Assembly (NCBI RefSeq): GCF_016743335.1
Contig: NZ_WCJE01000021.1
Coordinates: 1-39,947 of the forward strand
Length of the DNA: 39,947 nt
Source: Streptococcus suis
GTDB lineage: Bacteria; Bacillota; Bacilli; Lactobacillales; Streptococcaceae
Direction of reading: 5' to 3'
Positions 14,934-24,126 of this stretch are shown here, one piece after another. Position numbers and translations under genes: made by a program. The notes under the pieces were generated by a model, which was not told the origin of the DNA, did not search any database, and saw only the letters and a program-made list of their open reading frames with translations. Each line of letters starts with the position of its first letter. Within the stretch, counting starts at the first letter, position 1.

Positions 14934-17900
14934 ATGAACAAAAAATCAATCAAAACTCTCGCAACAGGTGCTGCAATCGCAACAGCAATCGGTGCTACTT
15001 CTGTACCAGCATTCGCTGAGGAAGTAACACCAACAGTTGAAACAAATACTGACACTGTTGTTTCTACAACTGAAACACCTGTTGCAGAAACACCTAAAAC
15101 ATCAGCTGATGTCAAACCAGCTCTTGATGCTCAACAAGCTGTTGTTGATGCTACTGCTGCTGAAGCTAGTCAAGCTCAAGCTGATGCAGATGCAGCTAAC
15201 CAAGCTGTTGCTACTGCTGAAGCAGAAGTTGCGACTGTAACTGAAGCTATCAAAGATGCCGAAGAAAATCTTGCAAACGCAACACCAGAAAACATTGCAG
15301 CTAACCAAGCTGACCAAACTGCTAACCTTGCAGACCAAACTGCTAACACTACTGAAACAGATGAAGTCAATGCTGAAATCGCATCACAAACGCAGACAGT
15401 TGCTGACGCACAAGTTGCGGTCGATACTGCTCAAGCAGAAAAAGACCAAGCTGATAGCGCCGTTACTGCTGCTGAAACTGATGTAAAATCAGCACAAGAT
15501 GCACTCTCAGGTACTGGACTTGCTGAAGCTCAAGCTAACCTTGATACTGCAAGCAAAGCTGTTACAGATGCTAAAGCTAACGTTGATACTGCAACTCAAG
15601 CCGTTGAAGACGCTAAGAAAGCTGATGCTAAACGCCAAGAAGCGATTGATGCAGCAACCACTGATGTCGCTGTTAAAACAGATGCGGTTGATACTGCATC
15701 AAGCCGTGTTACTGCCGCACAAAACAATGTAGCATCTGCAACTGAAGCACTTGCTAAAGCAAATGATGCTGTTACAAAAGCACAAGATGAGATTCAACAA
15801 GCAACAGCTAGCCAAGATGATAAAACTAAATTTGCTACAGCTGTTTTGGCTGAAATTAATGACAAAACCGGTGCATCGTACTTTAAAGATGAAACAGCGG
15901 CATTAACAGCACATATGGCTGAGTTCAATCGTCTAAGAGAAGAGAAAAAAGACCTAGAAGCTCAAAACTATGCCGAGGAGCATTTATTATCTCAAATGTT
16001 GAAGCTATATACTGACGAGCAATCACAAGAACTCGTTAAACAGCTTGTAGGTTCAACAGCTTTTAATAAAACGTATAAATTACAAAATGGTAAACTCGTT
16101 TTATCTAAAGAAGACTATACAGCTTTAAATATTGCCTTTGCTTCACAGCTTAATGCCTTTCGTAAAATTAGCGGTCTCGACGCTATTAATCAAGTCACAG
16201 AGGAATCCATTGAGCAAGGTTTAAAAGCAATGGAAGTATGGAATGAGCATGCTAACCTACCTGAAAATATCAGTAAAACTGGATTAGAATTGGAACATAG
16301 CGGTTTTAACAAAGTCAAAAAAGTGACAAATGCCTTCACCGAAAACATTTACCCAACAGGTGGTTTTAAGAAAACAGAACTGACATTTACTGAGTTAAAT
16401 ACTATGTTTGCTTACACAATGTTAGGTTTTGCATTTGAAGATGCTCATGCTAACTGGGGACATTATAACAATTTGTTACAAGGGCAAAACGTCATGATGG
16501 GGTTGTATCAGAATAATAGCGGAAATGGTGCAGGTGGTGCTTATTTTACGCATAGTTATACCATTCCAACAACTGCACGTATTGTTTATAGTCAATCCTC
16601 ACAGAGCAATAGTGATTATTGGTCTAAGGCACTTAATACTGTTACTAAAGAAATTAATGATTATAAAGAATTACTAAAAAATGATGATGCCTATAGAGAA
16701 TTAATTGTAAATGCATCAGTTTTTAATAATAGATTATATAGCCGTTATCTTGATGGTGAAAAAATTTCTAATGAAGAATATGCAGAACGCGATAAGTTAT
16801 TCCAACTAGTTATAGATTATGAAGATGATAATAACATCAAATTTCCAACAGCTTATGAGTACGCAAAAGACATAGCTCCATTCAGAGTAGGATTATACGA
16901 ATTAGATCCACAATATATTGATAGAAATGTTGATTTGACATTTGAATCAACACTTAAGTATATCAATAATAAAGCTAGTTCATATCGTGATGCAAACACT
17001 GACTTTATGACAAAACTAGTCGGTGATAATAAGCTTGGTGAACTACAAGCAACCCTTGAAAAAGCCAAAGCTGACCAAGCAGCTGCACAAACAGCATTAA
17101 CAAATGCACAAACAGCATTAACAAATGCACAAACAGCTCTTACAACAGCAAGTAACCAATACGCCACCGCATTAGCAGCTAAGACAGCAGCAGAGAAAAC
17201 TCTTGCTAATGCTACTGCAACACCACTTCAAACTCAAGTTGCTGAAAACAACTTGCGTCTTGCAACAATTGCTCTTCAAAACGCTGAAACTCGTAAAGTT
17301 GATGCACAAAAAGCAGTTGACAACTTCTCAGGATCACTTTCTGAAAAGAAAGCTGCACTTGATACAGCTAAAGCTAATCTTGCAACAGCACAAGCTACTG
17401 CTACTGCAAAAGCTGAAGCTCTCACTACAGCTCAAGCAAACCTTGCTAAACAACAAGCAACACTTGATAGCTTGAACAAAGAGCGTGATGCACTTCTTGC
17501 AGAAAAAGACCGCTTGGTTGAAGAAGCAAAAGCACTTGCTGAAGAACTTGATGGTTACATGAACGCACCAGCACGCCTTGAAAAAGCAAAAGTTGAGTTG
17601 TCTGAAAAACAAGCAGCTCTTGCAGACGCACAGGCTAAAGCTGAAACAGCACAAGAAAAACTTGAAACTGTTACTGCTAAACTTGCTGAAGAAAAAGCTA
17701 AACTAGCAGAACTTCAAGCTGAGTATGACAAACTCAAAGACCTTGAAAACAAAGCAAAAGACAATGTGATTGCAACACTTCCAGACGGAACAATCGTTGC
17801 AGTACCAAAAGATGCACCAACTGCTGCTGAAAAACCAGCTGTTGATGTAGATGCCATCAAACAAACTCTTGATAAAGGTCAAGATGTGAAAGTTGTTGAC

Positions 17901-18089
17901 GGTAAGGTTGTGGTGGCGAACCCACAAGCAGGTGTCACCGTCACACCACGAGGTATTACTTACTCACGTGTAGACCGTGCTAAGGCCTTGCCAAACACAG
18001 GGGAGCAAACAAGTCTGTTGGCACTCGCAGGTGTGGCAGTGTTATCTAGTCTTGGTTTTGCAAGTGTAAGAAGACGCAAACAAGGATAA
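14934..18089 (+). CDS. LPXTG-anchored surface protein with SEC10/PgrA-like domain and coiled coils
   Basis: A 1051-residue cell-wall protein. Signal peptide residues 1-28 (cut after PAFA). Alanine-rich coiled coil about 60-300. Globular domain about 300-700 resembling the SEC10/PgrA surface-exclusion domain, with ASQLNAFRKISGLDAI, AMEVWNEHANL and AHANWGHYNNLLQGQN. Second coiled coil about 700-955, then the sortase signal LPNTG at 1019-1023, a hydrophobic stretch and RRRKQG. A perfect 21-bp repeat (17085-17126) encodes TNAQTAL heptads. Surface-exclusion relatives block mating; none of the conjugation machinery is here, so adhesion or aggregation is equally likely. No terminator follows; the next gene is 53 bases on. 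Confidence 0.85.
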   Translation: MNKKSIKTLATGAAIATAIGATSVPAFAEEVTPTVETNTDTVVSTTETPVAETPKTSADVKPALDAQQAVVDATAAEASQAQADADAANQAVATAEAEVATVTEAIKDAEENLANATPENIAANQADQTANLADQTANTTETDEVNAEIASQTQTVADAQVAVDTAQAEKDQADSAVTAAETDVKSAQDALSGTGLAEAQANLDTASKAVTDAKANVDTATQAVEDAKKADAKRQEAIDAATTDVAVKTDAVDTASSRVTAAQNNVASATEALAKANDAVTKAQDEIQQATASQDDKTKFATAVLAEINDKTGASYFKDETAALTAHMAEFNRLREEKKDLEAQNYAEEHLLSQMLKLYTDEQSQELVKQLVGSTAFNKTYKLQNGKLVLSKEDYTALNIAFASQLNAFRKISGLDAINQVTEESIEQGLKAMEVWNEHANLPENISKTGLELEHSGFNKVKKVTNAFTENIYPTGGFKKTELTFTELNTMFAYTMLGFAFEDAHANWGHYNNLLQGQNVMMGLYQNNSGNGAGGAYFTHSYTIPTTARIVYSQSSQSNSDYWSKALNTVTKEINDYKELLKNDDAYRELIVNASVFNNRLYSRYLDGEKISNEEYAERDKLFQLVIDYEDDNNIKFPTAYEYAKDIAPFRVGLYELDPQYIDRNVDLTFESTLKYINNKASSYRDANTDFMTKLVGDNKLGELQATLEKAKADQAAAQTALTNAQTALTNAQTALTTASNQYATALAAKTAAEKTLANATATPLQTQVAENNLRLATIALQNAETRKVDAQKAVDNFSGSLSEKKAALDTAKANLATAQATATAKAEALTTAQANLAKQQATLDSLNKERDALLAEKDRLVEEAKALAEELDGYMNAPARLEKAKVELSEKQAALADAQAKAETAQEKLETVTAKLAEEKAKLAELQAEYDKLKDLENKAKDNVIATLPDGTIVAVPKDAPTAAEKPAVDVDAIKQTLDKGQDVKVVDGKVVVANPQAGVTVTPRGITYSRVDRAKALPNTGEQTSLLALAGVAVLSSLGFASVRRRKQG
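17085..17140 (+). repeat. 21-bp tandem repeat within the LPXTG gene
   Basis: GCACAAACAGCATTAACAAA plus T occurs twice exactly (17085-17105, 17106-17126) and then partly a third time. Each copy is one seven-residue unit of the second coiled coil, so slippage would change the stalk length in frame. Confidence 0.85.
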
Positions 18090-18142
18090 TTATCGTTTAG
18101 AGAATGAAAGAGAAATGTATAAAGCGAAAGAGGAGATAGGGG

Positions 18143-18685
18143 ATGAACTATAAAAAAATAAAACTTGGAGCAAGTCTTTTAGGACTGACAATTTTTTTTC
18201 TTCCTGTTGTGACAAGCGAACACCTTTCACTTGCACCCATAGATGAACCAGTGGCTGATTACTTAGATGTACCGTCAGTTTTAATACTGTTTTTCATTTG
18301 GTATGGTGGGTTTGCCTTGAGCTTGCTACTGTCACTGCTTCCAACTAAGGCAGGGATTGCTCATAAAATTAAGTTAGCCCTGATTGTATTGTTTAATATC
18401 TATGCTCTTCTTGTGCACACCTCTATAACAGAAGAGCTTTTAGGAAAATCGGGCTTAGGCTTTGGAGGCATTCTTTATTATCTCTGTGCAGTAACAAATA
18501 TTTTCGCAAGTAGTATGCTTTTTAAGGACAGTGGTCTGGTTATTCACAAAGAGGATTTAGCGAAAGTAGCTAAAAACGGATACACGATAGGAAAAGGAAT
18601 AGCCAGTGTCGCGACGAAAGTTACAAAGGCAGCGATAGCAGAAACCAAAAAAGAAATTGACCATCACAAATCAAATACAAAATAG
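18143..18685 (+). CDS. four-helix membrane protein of unknown function
   Basis: 180 residues with four predicted membrane helices (about 8-26, 44-66, 75-95 and 103-125), then a charged, lysine-rich cytoplasmic tail (about 135-180). I recognise no family. GAGGAGATAGGGG precedes the ATG. It follows the LPXTG gene without a terminator and is followed after 15 bases by a second LPXTG gene, so the three are probably co-transcribed. A role in assembly or signalling for the surface proteins is inference from position only. Confidence 0.8.
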   Translation: MNYKKIKLGASLLGLTIFFLPVVTSEHLSLAPIDEPVADYLDVPSVLILFFIWYGGFALSLLLSLLPTKAGIAHKIKLALIVLFNIYALLVHTSITEELLGKSGLGFGGILYYLCAVTNIFASSMLFKDSGLVIHKEDLAKVAKNGYTIGKGIASVATKVTKAAIAETKKEIDHHKSNTK

Positions 18686-18700
18686 GTAATAATATAAAAA

Positions 18701-19930
18701 ATGAACTTGCTAAAAACGACTATTTTATCACTGGCTGTTCTTGGACTGATTGGAACTCAATCAGTCCAAGCTGACAGCTCGGTTTACCAATCGACCTTGA
18801 GTACGGTTCCGAATGAAAGTTACGCAACTAACTCTGTAGGCTCAAAAGAATTTCACTATTCTCTTTTTGATATAGACAAAAATGGTCAGGAGGAGTTGGT
18901 TATTGGTGAAAAAGTAGAAGATAGTTCCATCAACCCGGTTGCACTTTACTATGCCAACCAGCAGACAGCGACTCTTTTAGTTGGAAAAATCTTTGGTCCA
19001 TCAGGTGGTAGTAATTTCGTAGTGTATGAAGATGGAAGTATTCAAGTATTTGAAGTTTCTCGAGGATCGGGAGATATAAATGCCAAATTGTATCAACTAT
19101 CTAAAACCAATGGTGAGGCAGCTTTGCTACAGGAGGCAGACTATAAAGTAGGAAGTACAGAAGGTGCAATTGATGTTTCGGGTAAAACAGAAGTTGATTT
19201 ATCACTTTTAGACTATAAACCATTGTCAACACCTCTTACAGCAGATTCCTCAACTCAATCCGTGTTACCTAAGGCTATGAGAGAGGCTGCTATCGGTCAA
19301 GAGATTTCCTTACCGAGCGAGCTTGTAGGTACTTGGACCACGGTTGAAACACCAAATGGTACCAAACCGGGACGTCCTTCATCTCTGGAAATTGCAGGTG
19401 ACGGTTCATATGCCTCTGTCTATTCAGATGGAAATTTGATAGGGAATATGAGGACTTTAAGAAAAGTATCTGAGAATGCCTTTGTTATCACTAGTGATGG
19501 TGCCCAAAGTGGACTTTTTGGCATAGTTGGTATTGGATGGAATATTCTTCCAACTGAGAGAGTTGAATTTGGTATCTTGTTAGAAGGGCAGATATTGAAA
19601 AATGTCGGCTGGACAGTAACAATTGGTGCGGAAGACTATTCTAATCCCAGTGTACTAGCTACTTTTACAAACCCTAACTTTGTTGTAAAAGAGGAAGAAA
19701 CAGCAACTTCATCAACTTCAAGTTCGGAAACAGCAGCTTCATCTACATCAACGTCCAGTTCCGAAACAAAGACAAATGCATCAGAAGAAAAATCAGCTGC
19801 AGAAAAACAAGAACCGAAGAAACTATTTGGAATCTTGCCGATGACAGGGGAAACCTATTCGGTTTTGGGTGCAACAGGATTTGTAATTATAGGAATTGTA
19901 TCTTATTTAAAAATCAGAAATAAGAAATAA
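18701..19930 (+). CDS. second LPXTG-anchored surface protein
   Basis: 409 residues with a signal peptide (1-24, cut after SVQA) and two mainly beta globular regions: about 30-180, including FDIDKNGQEELVIG, an EF-hand-like DxDxNG loop that might bind calcium, and about 205-325. A serine/threonine/glutamate-rich wall-spanning stretch (about 330-370) and LPMTG at 379-383 with a hydrophobic tail and KIRNKK follow. WTTVETPNGTKPGRPSSLEI starts the second region; I do not know its fold. The ribosome site is weak (ATAGGT), suggesting coupling to the preceding gene. A terminator follows. Confidence 0.82.
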   Translation: MNLLKTTILSLAVLGLIGTQSVQADSSVYQSTLSTVPNESYATNSVGSKEFHYSLFDIDKNGQEELVIGEKVEDSSINPVALYYANQQTATLLVGKIFGPSGGSNFVVYEDGSIQVFEVSRGSGDINAKLYQLSKTNGEAALLQEADYKVGSTEGAIDVSGKTEVDLSLLDYKPLSTPLTADSSTQSVLPKAMREAAIGQEISLPSELVGTWTTVETPNGTKPGRPSSLEIAGDGSYASVYSDGNLIGNMRTLRKVSENAFVITSDGAQSGLFGIVGIGWNILPTERVEFGILLEGQILKNVGWTVTIGAEDYSNPSVLATFTNPNFVVKEEETATSSTSSSETAASSTSTSSSETKTNASEEKSAAEKQEPKKLFGILPMTGETYSVLGATGFVIIGIVSYLKIRNKK

Positions 19931-19946
19931 GAAATAAATCTAGTAG

Positions 19947-19975
19947 AAAAGTTGGGTAGAACTACTCAACTTTTT
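19947..19975 (+). terminator. terminator between the surface genes and the ATPase gene
   Basis: AAAAGTTGGGTA / TACTCAACTTTT stem with a GAAC loop and a T run. No strong separate promoter was found after it, so the ATPase gene may depend on partial read-through. Confidence 0.75.
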
Positions 19976-20023
19976 GGTCATGTTAAATATACAATACAGA
20001 TATTATTTTTGGGTAAGGTGAGT

Positions 20024-22540
20024 ATGAGAAATATATATGAAGTAGGAGTTGGTTTTTTAAAACATAACTTTTTAGACGCGGTACAAAAGGCGAAATCGGG
20101 CGATACAATTATTGTTTCAGAGGGTTTTTATGAATTACCAGAATTACTGGAAGTAACAGAGAGCATATCGATTGTAGCTAAAGATTTAGACATTGGAAAA
20201 GTTTTTATTACAATGCCAATCAAAATTTCATCTGGAGCTAAAGTATTTATCAGAAATATTAATTTTGTTGGAGATTTTTTGACCAATAATTTACAAGTCT
20301 ATTATAGTTCAGAACTTCATTTAGAGAATTGTCGAATAGAACGTGGAAATCTAACTCAGGACTATGTGGATGTTTCAAATTGTTCATATTATCCGTTACT
20401 GTTTGTCAATAATGGAGTGCTTCAACTAAATAACTGCGAAGTATTGGATTTTACTTTTGATAATGCTATTTTGTTAAAGGATCAATCTAAATTATTTATA
20501 GAAAATTGCAGTTTAGATGGTGTTAAACTTTTTGGTCAATCATCTATAGAAGTTTATGATAGTGATTTTAAAAAATATTTACAACTGTATGAAGGTTCTG
20601 AAGCAATCGGTAAAGGTAATTTCGGAATTTATGGAGGGCATAAATGGTATCCAATCTATCTGAATGGCTCTAGTTCAGCACAGATTGAGACACTATTCTC
20701 TCATAATTGGACATATCTTGAATTAAAGGTGGAAGATTCTCAACTTGAGGTAAAACAAGTAAATTTTGCTGAAGATTGTTCAGTGAAAATATTTTATGAT
20801 AATAGTTCGACTGTTCAAGCGGTATCACCGATTCTTCTTGAAGCAACAAGTGATGAGTTAGAGCAGAGTATTACTGAAGAAGATATTGACAGCCCTGAAT
20901 TGATTGAGGACCTGGAGCCAAAGGATAATGCAATGAATGAACTGCAAAACATGATTGGACTGAATTCTGTTAAAGAAAAAGTCAATGAGTTCATTTCCAT
21001 TGTAAAATTTAATCAGAAGAGAAAAGAGCAGGGTTTACCTACTCAGAATATTGTTCTTCATTCGCTTTTTTTAGGTAATCCAGGTACCGGAAAAACGACC
21101 GTAGCTCGTTTATTGGGTGAATTGCTTTATGAAGCTGGTGTAATTAAAGAAAACAAGCTTGTGGAGGTGGACAGAGATAGGCTAGTAGGAAGTGTCATTG
21201 GTAAAACGGAGGAGATTACCTTAGCAAAGCTTGAGGAAGCAAGGGGAGGAATCTTTTTTGTAGATGAAGCCTATACATTAAACAATGCTTCTGGTAACGA
21301 TTTTGGAAAAATTGCAGTAAATACCATAATGAAGTTTATGGAAGATAATCGAGACGATATCATGGTTATCTTTGCGGGATATACTGACGAAATGCAAAAT
21401 TTCTTGGGCTTAAATCCCGGTCTAGCTTCTCGTGTCAGCAATGAATTTAATTTTGAAGACTATTCTGCAGATGAAATATTCGAAATAGGAAAAGCTGGAT
21501 TGCACAAAATGGGTTATCAGTTTGATGAAGAGTACTACAAAAGGGCAATTGTTAAAGCATATCAAAAAGAAGTAACCAAGAGCAATGCACGTTTTGTGCG
21601 AAATTTCAATGAAAGTATTGCCAAAGTATTGGCCAGTCGTCTAATGAAAAATCTTAGTGATGATATAACAACAATTACGAATGAGGATATATCACTAGCA
21701 GTTGGTGGGGAGTTAGTTGATAGCGAGCAGCGTATACAAGAACTTTTGGATGAGTTGAACTCTTTGGTTGGTTTGCAACCTGTAAAAGAATTTGTTACGA
21801 AACTTGTGAAAAAAGCCAAAGTTAACAAAAAATTAGAGGAAACAATCGGGACACACGCTAATCGTCCAACCTACCACATGATTTTTACTGGAAATCCAGG
21901 TACAGGGAAAACAACTGTAGCAAGGATTATTGGAGAGATTTTTTACCACTTAGGTTTTCTTGGACGAAAAACAGTCAAAGAAGTTAGTCGTTCGGATTTA
22001 GTAGCGGGCTATGTTGGCCAGACAGCAATAAAGACAAAAGAGGTTCTAACTGCTGCTATGGGAGGGGTCTTGTTTGTTGATGAGGCCTATCAATTAAGAC
22101 AGTCAGAACGAGATGAATTTGGTATTGAAGCGATTGAAGCTCTAATTACAGCATTGGAAAATCATCGTTCAGACTTTATCGCGATTTTTGCTGGTTATAC
22201 TAAGGAAATGGAAGCATTTCTAGATGTTAACTCAGGGATGCGCTCTCGTATTCCAATTACGATTGAGTTTCCGGACTATAGTCCAGAGGAAATCGGAGAG
22301 ATTGTCCGACTTGGCTTGATAAAGCGTTGGTCGATAGGAGACTATCCTGTTGTAGAGCAGGTGGCAGAGATTTACAGTCAAATACCGAAAAATCAGCAGG
22401 CTAATGCACGGTGGGCTAGAAACCTTATTGAAGAGATAGTCACAAACCATACAGAATGGCTTTACGATAATGAACCTGACAATGTGCTGGTTATTCATCC
22501 AGAAGTATTAAGAAGTACAATTTTAGGAAAGATTTATTAA
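20024..22540 (+). CDS. beta-helix / tandem AAA+ ATPase (CbxX/SpoVK-EccA type)
   Basis: An 838-residue cytoplasmic protein. Residues 1 to about 290 look like a right-handed parallel beta-helix: repeating short strands with Asn/Cys rungs such as HLENCRIERG, QLNNCEVLDF, FIENCSLDGV. An acidic linker (about 290-310) precedes two CbxX-type AAA+ modules. Module 1: GNPGTGKT 351-358, Walker B IFFVDEA with D414-E415. Module 2: GNPGTGKT 623-630, LFVDEA with D686-E687. Arginine-finger-like residues follow in NPGLASRV and NSGMRSRI. Both modules look active. The ATG at 20024 has AAGGTGAG upstream. It resembles the type VII secretion helper EccA in its ATPase half, but with a beta-helix instead of TPRs. Function unknown. 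Confidence 0.85.
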   Translation: MRNIYEVGVGFLKHNFLDAVQKAKSGDTIIVSEGFYELPELLEVTESISIVAKDLDIGKVFITMPIKISSGAKVFIRNINFVGDFLTNNLQVYYSSELHLENCRIERGNLTQDYVDVSNCSYYPLLFVNNGVLQLNNCEVLDFTFDNAILLKDQSKLFIENCSLDGVKLFGQSSIEVYDSDFKKYLQLYEGSEAIGKGNFGIYGGHKWYPIYLNGSSSAQIETLFSHNWTYLELKVEDSQLEVKQVNFAEDCSVKIFYDNSSTVQAVSPILLEATSDELEQSITEEDIDSPELIEDLEPKDNAMNELQNMIGLNSVKEKVNEFISIVKFNQKRKEQGLPTQNIVLHSLFLGNPGTGKTTVARLLGELLYEAGVIKENKLVEVDRDRLVGSVIGKTEEITLAKLEEARGGIFFVDEAYTLNNASGNDFGKIAVNTIMKFMEDNRDDIMVIFAGYTDEMQNFLGLNPGLASRVSNEFNFEDYSADEIFEIGKAGLHKMGYQFDEEYYKRAIVKAYQKEVTKSNARFVRNFNESIAKVLASRLMKNLSDDITTITNEDISLAVGGELVDSEQRIQELLDELNSLVGLQPVKEFVTKLVKKAKVNKKLEETIGTHANRPTYHMIFTGNPGTGKTTVARIIGEIFYHLGFLGRKTVKEVSRSDLVAGYVGQTAIKTKEVLTAAMGGVLFVDEAYQLRQSERDEFGIEAIEALITALENHRSDFIAIFAGYTKEMEAFLDVNSGMRSRIPITIEFPDYSPEEIGEIVRLGLIKRWSIGDYPVVEQVAEIYSQIPKNQQANARWARNLIEEIVTNHTEWLYDNEPDNVLVIHPEVLRSTILGKIY

Positions 22541-22552
22541 TAGGAGGTTAGA

Positions 22553-22963
22553 ATGTTTGACTTAATCGGACTTTTAATTCCAATTGGAATTATTTATCTT
22601 ATCGTTAAATATGATAAGAAAAGATATGTACATGCTTTTCTTCGTACATGTATACAAATGCTGGGCAGAGGAATTTGGAGTGCATTAAAAGCATCTGTTC
22701 ATTCAAGAAATAAAGTAATTGACTCTATTGATGATGTTATTGTTGGTGCAGCGAGAGATGCAACAGATTCTATGACTTCGGGCTTTTGGGGACGTTTTAG
22801 GAATAATGTAGATTGGGCGATGAAAGATAATCAAATGCGTCAACTTGAGAAAGATGTTGCTTACTTAAGACAAGTTTTTGAGCGAACAGGAAACCCCGAT
22901 GATAAGGCACGATTGAAAGCAGCGGAAGCAAGTTTGAGAAAAGCTAAAGATAATAGAATTTGA
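22553..22963 (+). CDS. small membrane-anchored protein next to the AAA+ ATPase
   Basis: 136 residues: one N-terminal membrane helix (about 3-19), a basic middle region and a C-terminal coiled coil (about 92-132, MRQLEKDVAYLRQVFERTG). No family recognised. AGGAGG lies seven bases before the ATG and only 12 bases separate it from the ATPase stop, so they are one unit. The topology would hold a coiled coil in the cytoplasm where it could recruit the AAA+ ring to the membrane; that is inference. Confidence 0.75.
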   Translation: MFDLIGLLIPIGIIYLIVKYDKKRYVHAFLRTCIQMLGRGIWSALKASVHSRNKVIDSIDDVIVGAARDATDSMTSGFWGRFRNNVDWAMKDNQMRQLEKDVAYLRQVFERTGNPDDKARLKAAEASLRKAKDNRI

Positions 22964-23038
22964 TATAATATTTTAATAATTCTAGTATGAGCAAAAGCTT
23001 CGCAGTGCTATTTGAGAAGTTGTGGTATTTAATAATGT

Positions 23039-23082
23039 ATAAGAAAAATCTTCTTACTCAAAAGTAGGAAGATTTTTCTTAT
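23039..23082. terminator. long bidirectional terminator between the island and galR
   Basis: A 20-bp stem with one G-U pair (ATAAGAAAAATCTTCTTACT and its complement) and a CAAA loop. A and T tracts lie in both arms, and it serves the convergent ends of the small membrane gene and galR. Confidence 0.85.
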
Positions 23083-23088
23083 GCACTT

Positions 23089-24087
23089 TTAGTATGAACT
23101 CTCCCGTATAACCAGCTGGGTACCTAGTTTAATCTTACGGGGATGGTGGGGCTGCGGACTAGCAATCACACGGTCTAGCAGCTGCATGGCTTCCTGTCCC
23201 ATTTCTTCGGTAAAGACGCTGATAGAAGACAAGGCAGGATAGACTTGGCGCGTGATGGCTGTATCGTTAAAGGTGATGAGTTGGACTCTATCTGGCACTG
23301 CGATTTGACGCTCTTGTAAAGCACGCAGAGCGCCGACAGCCAGGGTGTCATTGGCCATGAAGAAAGCTGACGGTAGTTGGTCGCCTAAGTCCTCGATAGC
23401 CTGGCTCATCAGCTCATATCCTGACTGGGTGGAGAATTTTCCTTGGTAGATATAATTTTCTTGGAGAATGCCCAAGGTGTCTAGGTAGTCTCGAAAGGCA
23501 GTCAGGCGGGGGTCTGTTGGCAGTTGGTGTCCGTCTGTGGTTTCTTCCTGTCCGACTAGAAGGCCGATGTCTGTCAGGCCTTGAGAACGAAAGTGGTCGA
23601 TGACTGTCTGAACAGAGTGTTCAAAGTCAGTCGTGACGCAGGAAAATCCCTCAGTCAGCGTATCAGAATCCACAAAGATTAGCTTGGAAGACAAGTTGGT
23701 CAGCTCTGCTATTTGCCCAGAAGAAAATTTGCCAACTGCGATGATGCCGTCCAATCCTTGAAGGAGGGGGTTGGTCAGGTCGTTGAAGGAGCGGACGATT
23801 TGATAGCCCAGAAGACTGGCGGTCTGCTCGATGCTGGCCCGAATGGAATAATAGTAGAGGTCAGCCAGCTCTTCGCTCTCCGTGTACCATTGGACAATGC
23901 CGATGGTGCCTTTTTGTAGGGGAGCTTGTTTTTTGAGGTGTTTGGTGTAGCCCAGGTCCTGTGCCAAGTTGAAAATGCGGTCGCGGGTTTCTTGGCTGAC
24001 GGATAGGGTCAGGTCGTTCTTGAGTACGCGGGAAATGGTGGCAGATGATAATTGAGCCTTTTCAGCGATATCTTTTATGGTAACCAT
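23089..24087 (-). CDS. galR: LacI/GalR-family repressor of galactose genes
   Basis: 332 residues: LacI-type HTH (VTIKDIAEKAQLSSATISRVLKND) then a periplasmic-binding-protein-like sensor domain. Position, divergent to galK and galT, makes control of the Leloir genes likely; in streptococci GalR can also activate galK. GATAGGAG precedes the ATG. A minus-strand extended -10 (TGCTATACT) lies about 22 bases upstream of the start. The gene is visibly richer in G+C than the island before it. Confidence 0.9.
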   Translation of the reverse strand: MVTIKDIAEKAQLSSATISRVLKNDLTLSVSQETRDRIFNLAQDLGYTKHLKKQAPLQKGTIGIVQWYTESEELADLYYYSIRASIEQTASLLGYQIVRSFNDLTNPLLQGLDGIIAVGKFSSGQIAELTNLSSKLIFVDSDTLTEGFSCVTTDFEHSVQTVIDHFRSQGLTDIGLLVGQEETTDGHQLPTDPRLTAFRDYLDTLGILQENYIYQGKFSTQSGYELMSQAIEDLGDQLPSAFFMANDTLAVGALRALQERQIAVPDRVQLITFNDTAITRQVYPALSSISVFTEEMGQEAMQLLDRVIASPQPHHPRKIKLGTQLVIRESSY

Positions 24088-24126
24088 GGGATTCTCCTAT
24101 CTATTTGTATCTAGTATAGCACAAAA

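Noticed and set aside
15102..15370. Cysteine/serine-rich minus-strand frames opposite the coiled coil
   Set aside because: Mirror of repetitive coding sequence, without starts or ribosome sites.
15037..15732. Leu/Lys-rich frames overlapping the LPXTG gene
   Set aside because: They are +1 frames of the alanine/glutamate-rich coiled coil; repetitive codons create long open frames by chance.
20024..22540. Rubisco activase CbbX or type VII EccA as a name for the ATPase
   Set aside because: No Rubisco, WXG100 or EccC-like gene is in the window and the N-terminal domain differs, so only the ATPase class is claimed.
14934..22963. Integrated conjugative element
   Set aside because: No integrase, relaxase, type IV secretion gene or attachment-site repeat was seen; the surface-exclusion-like domain alone is not enough.
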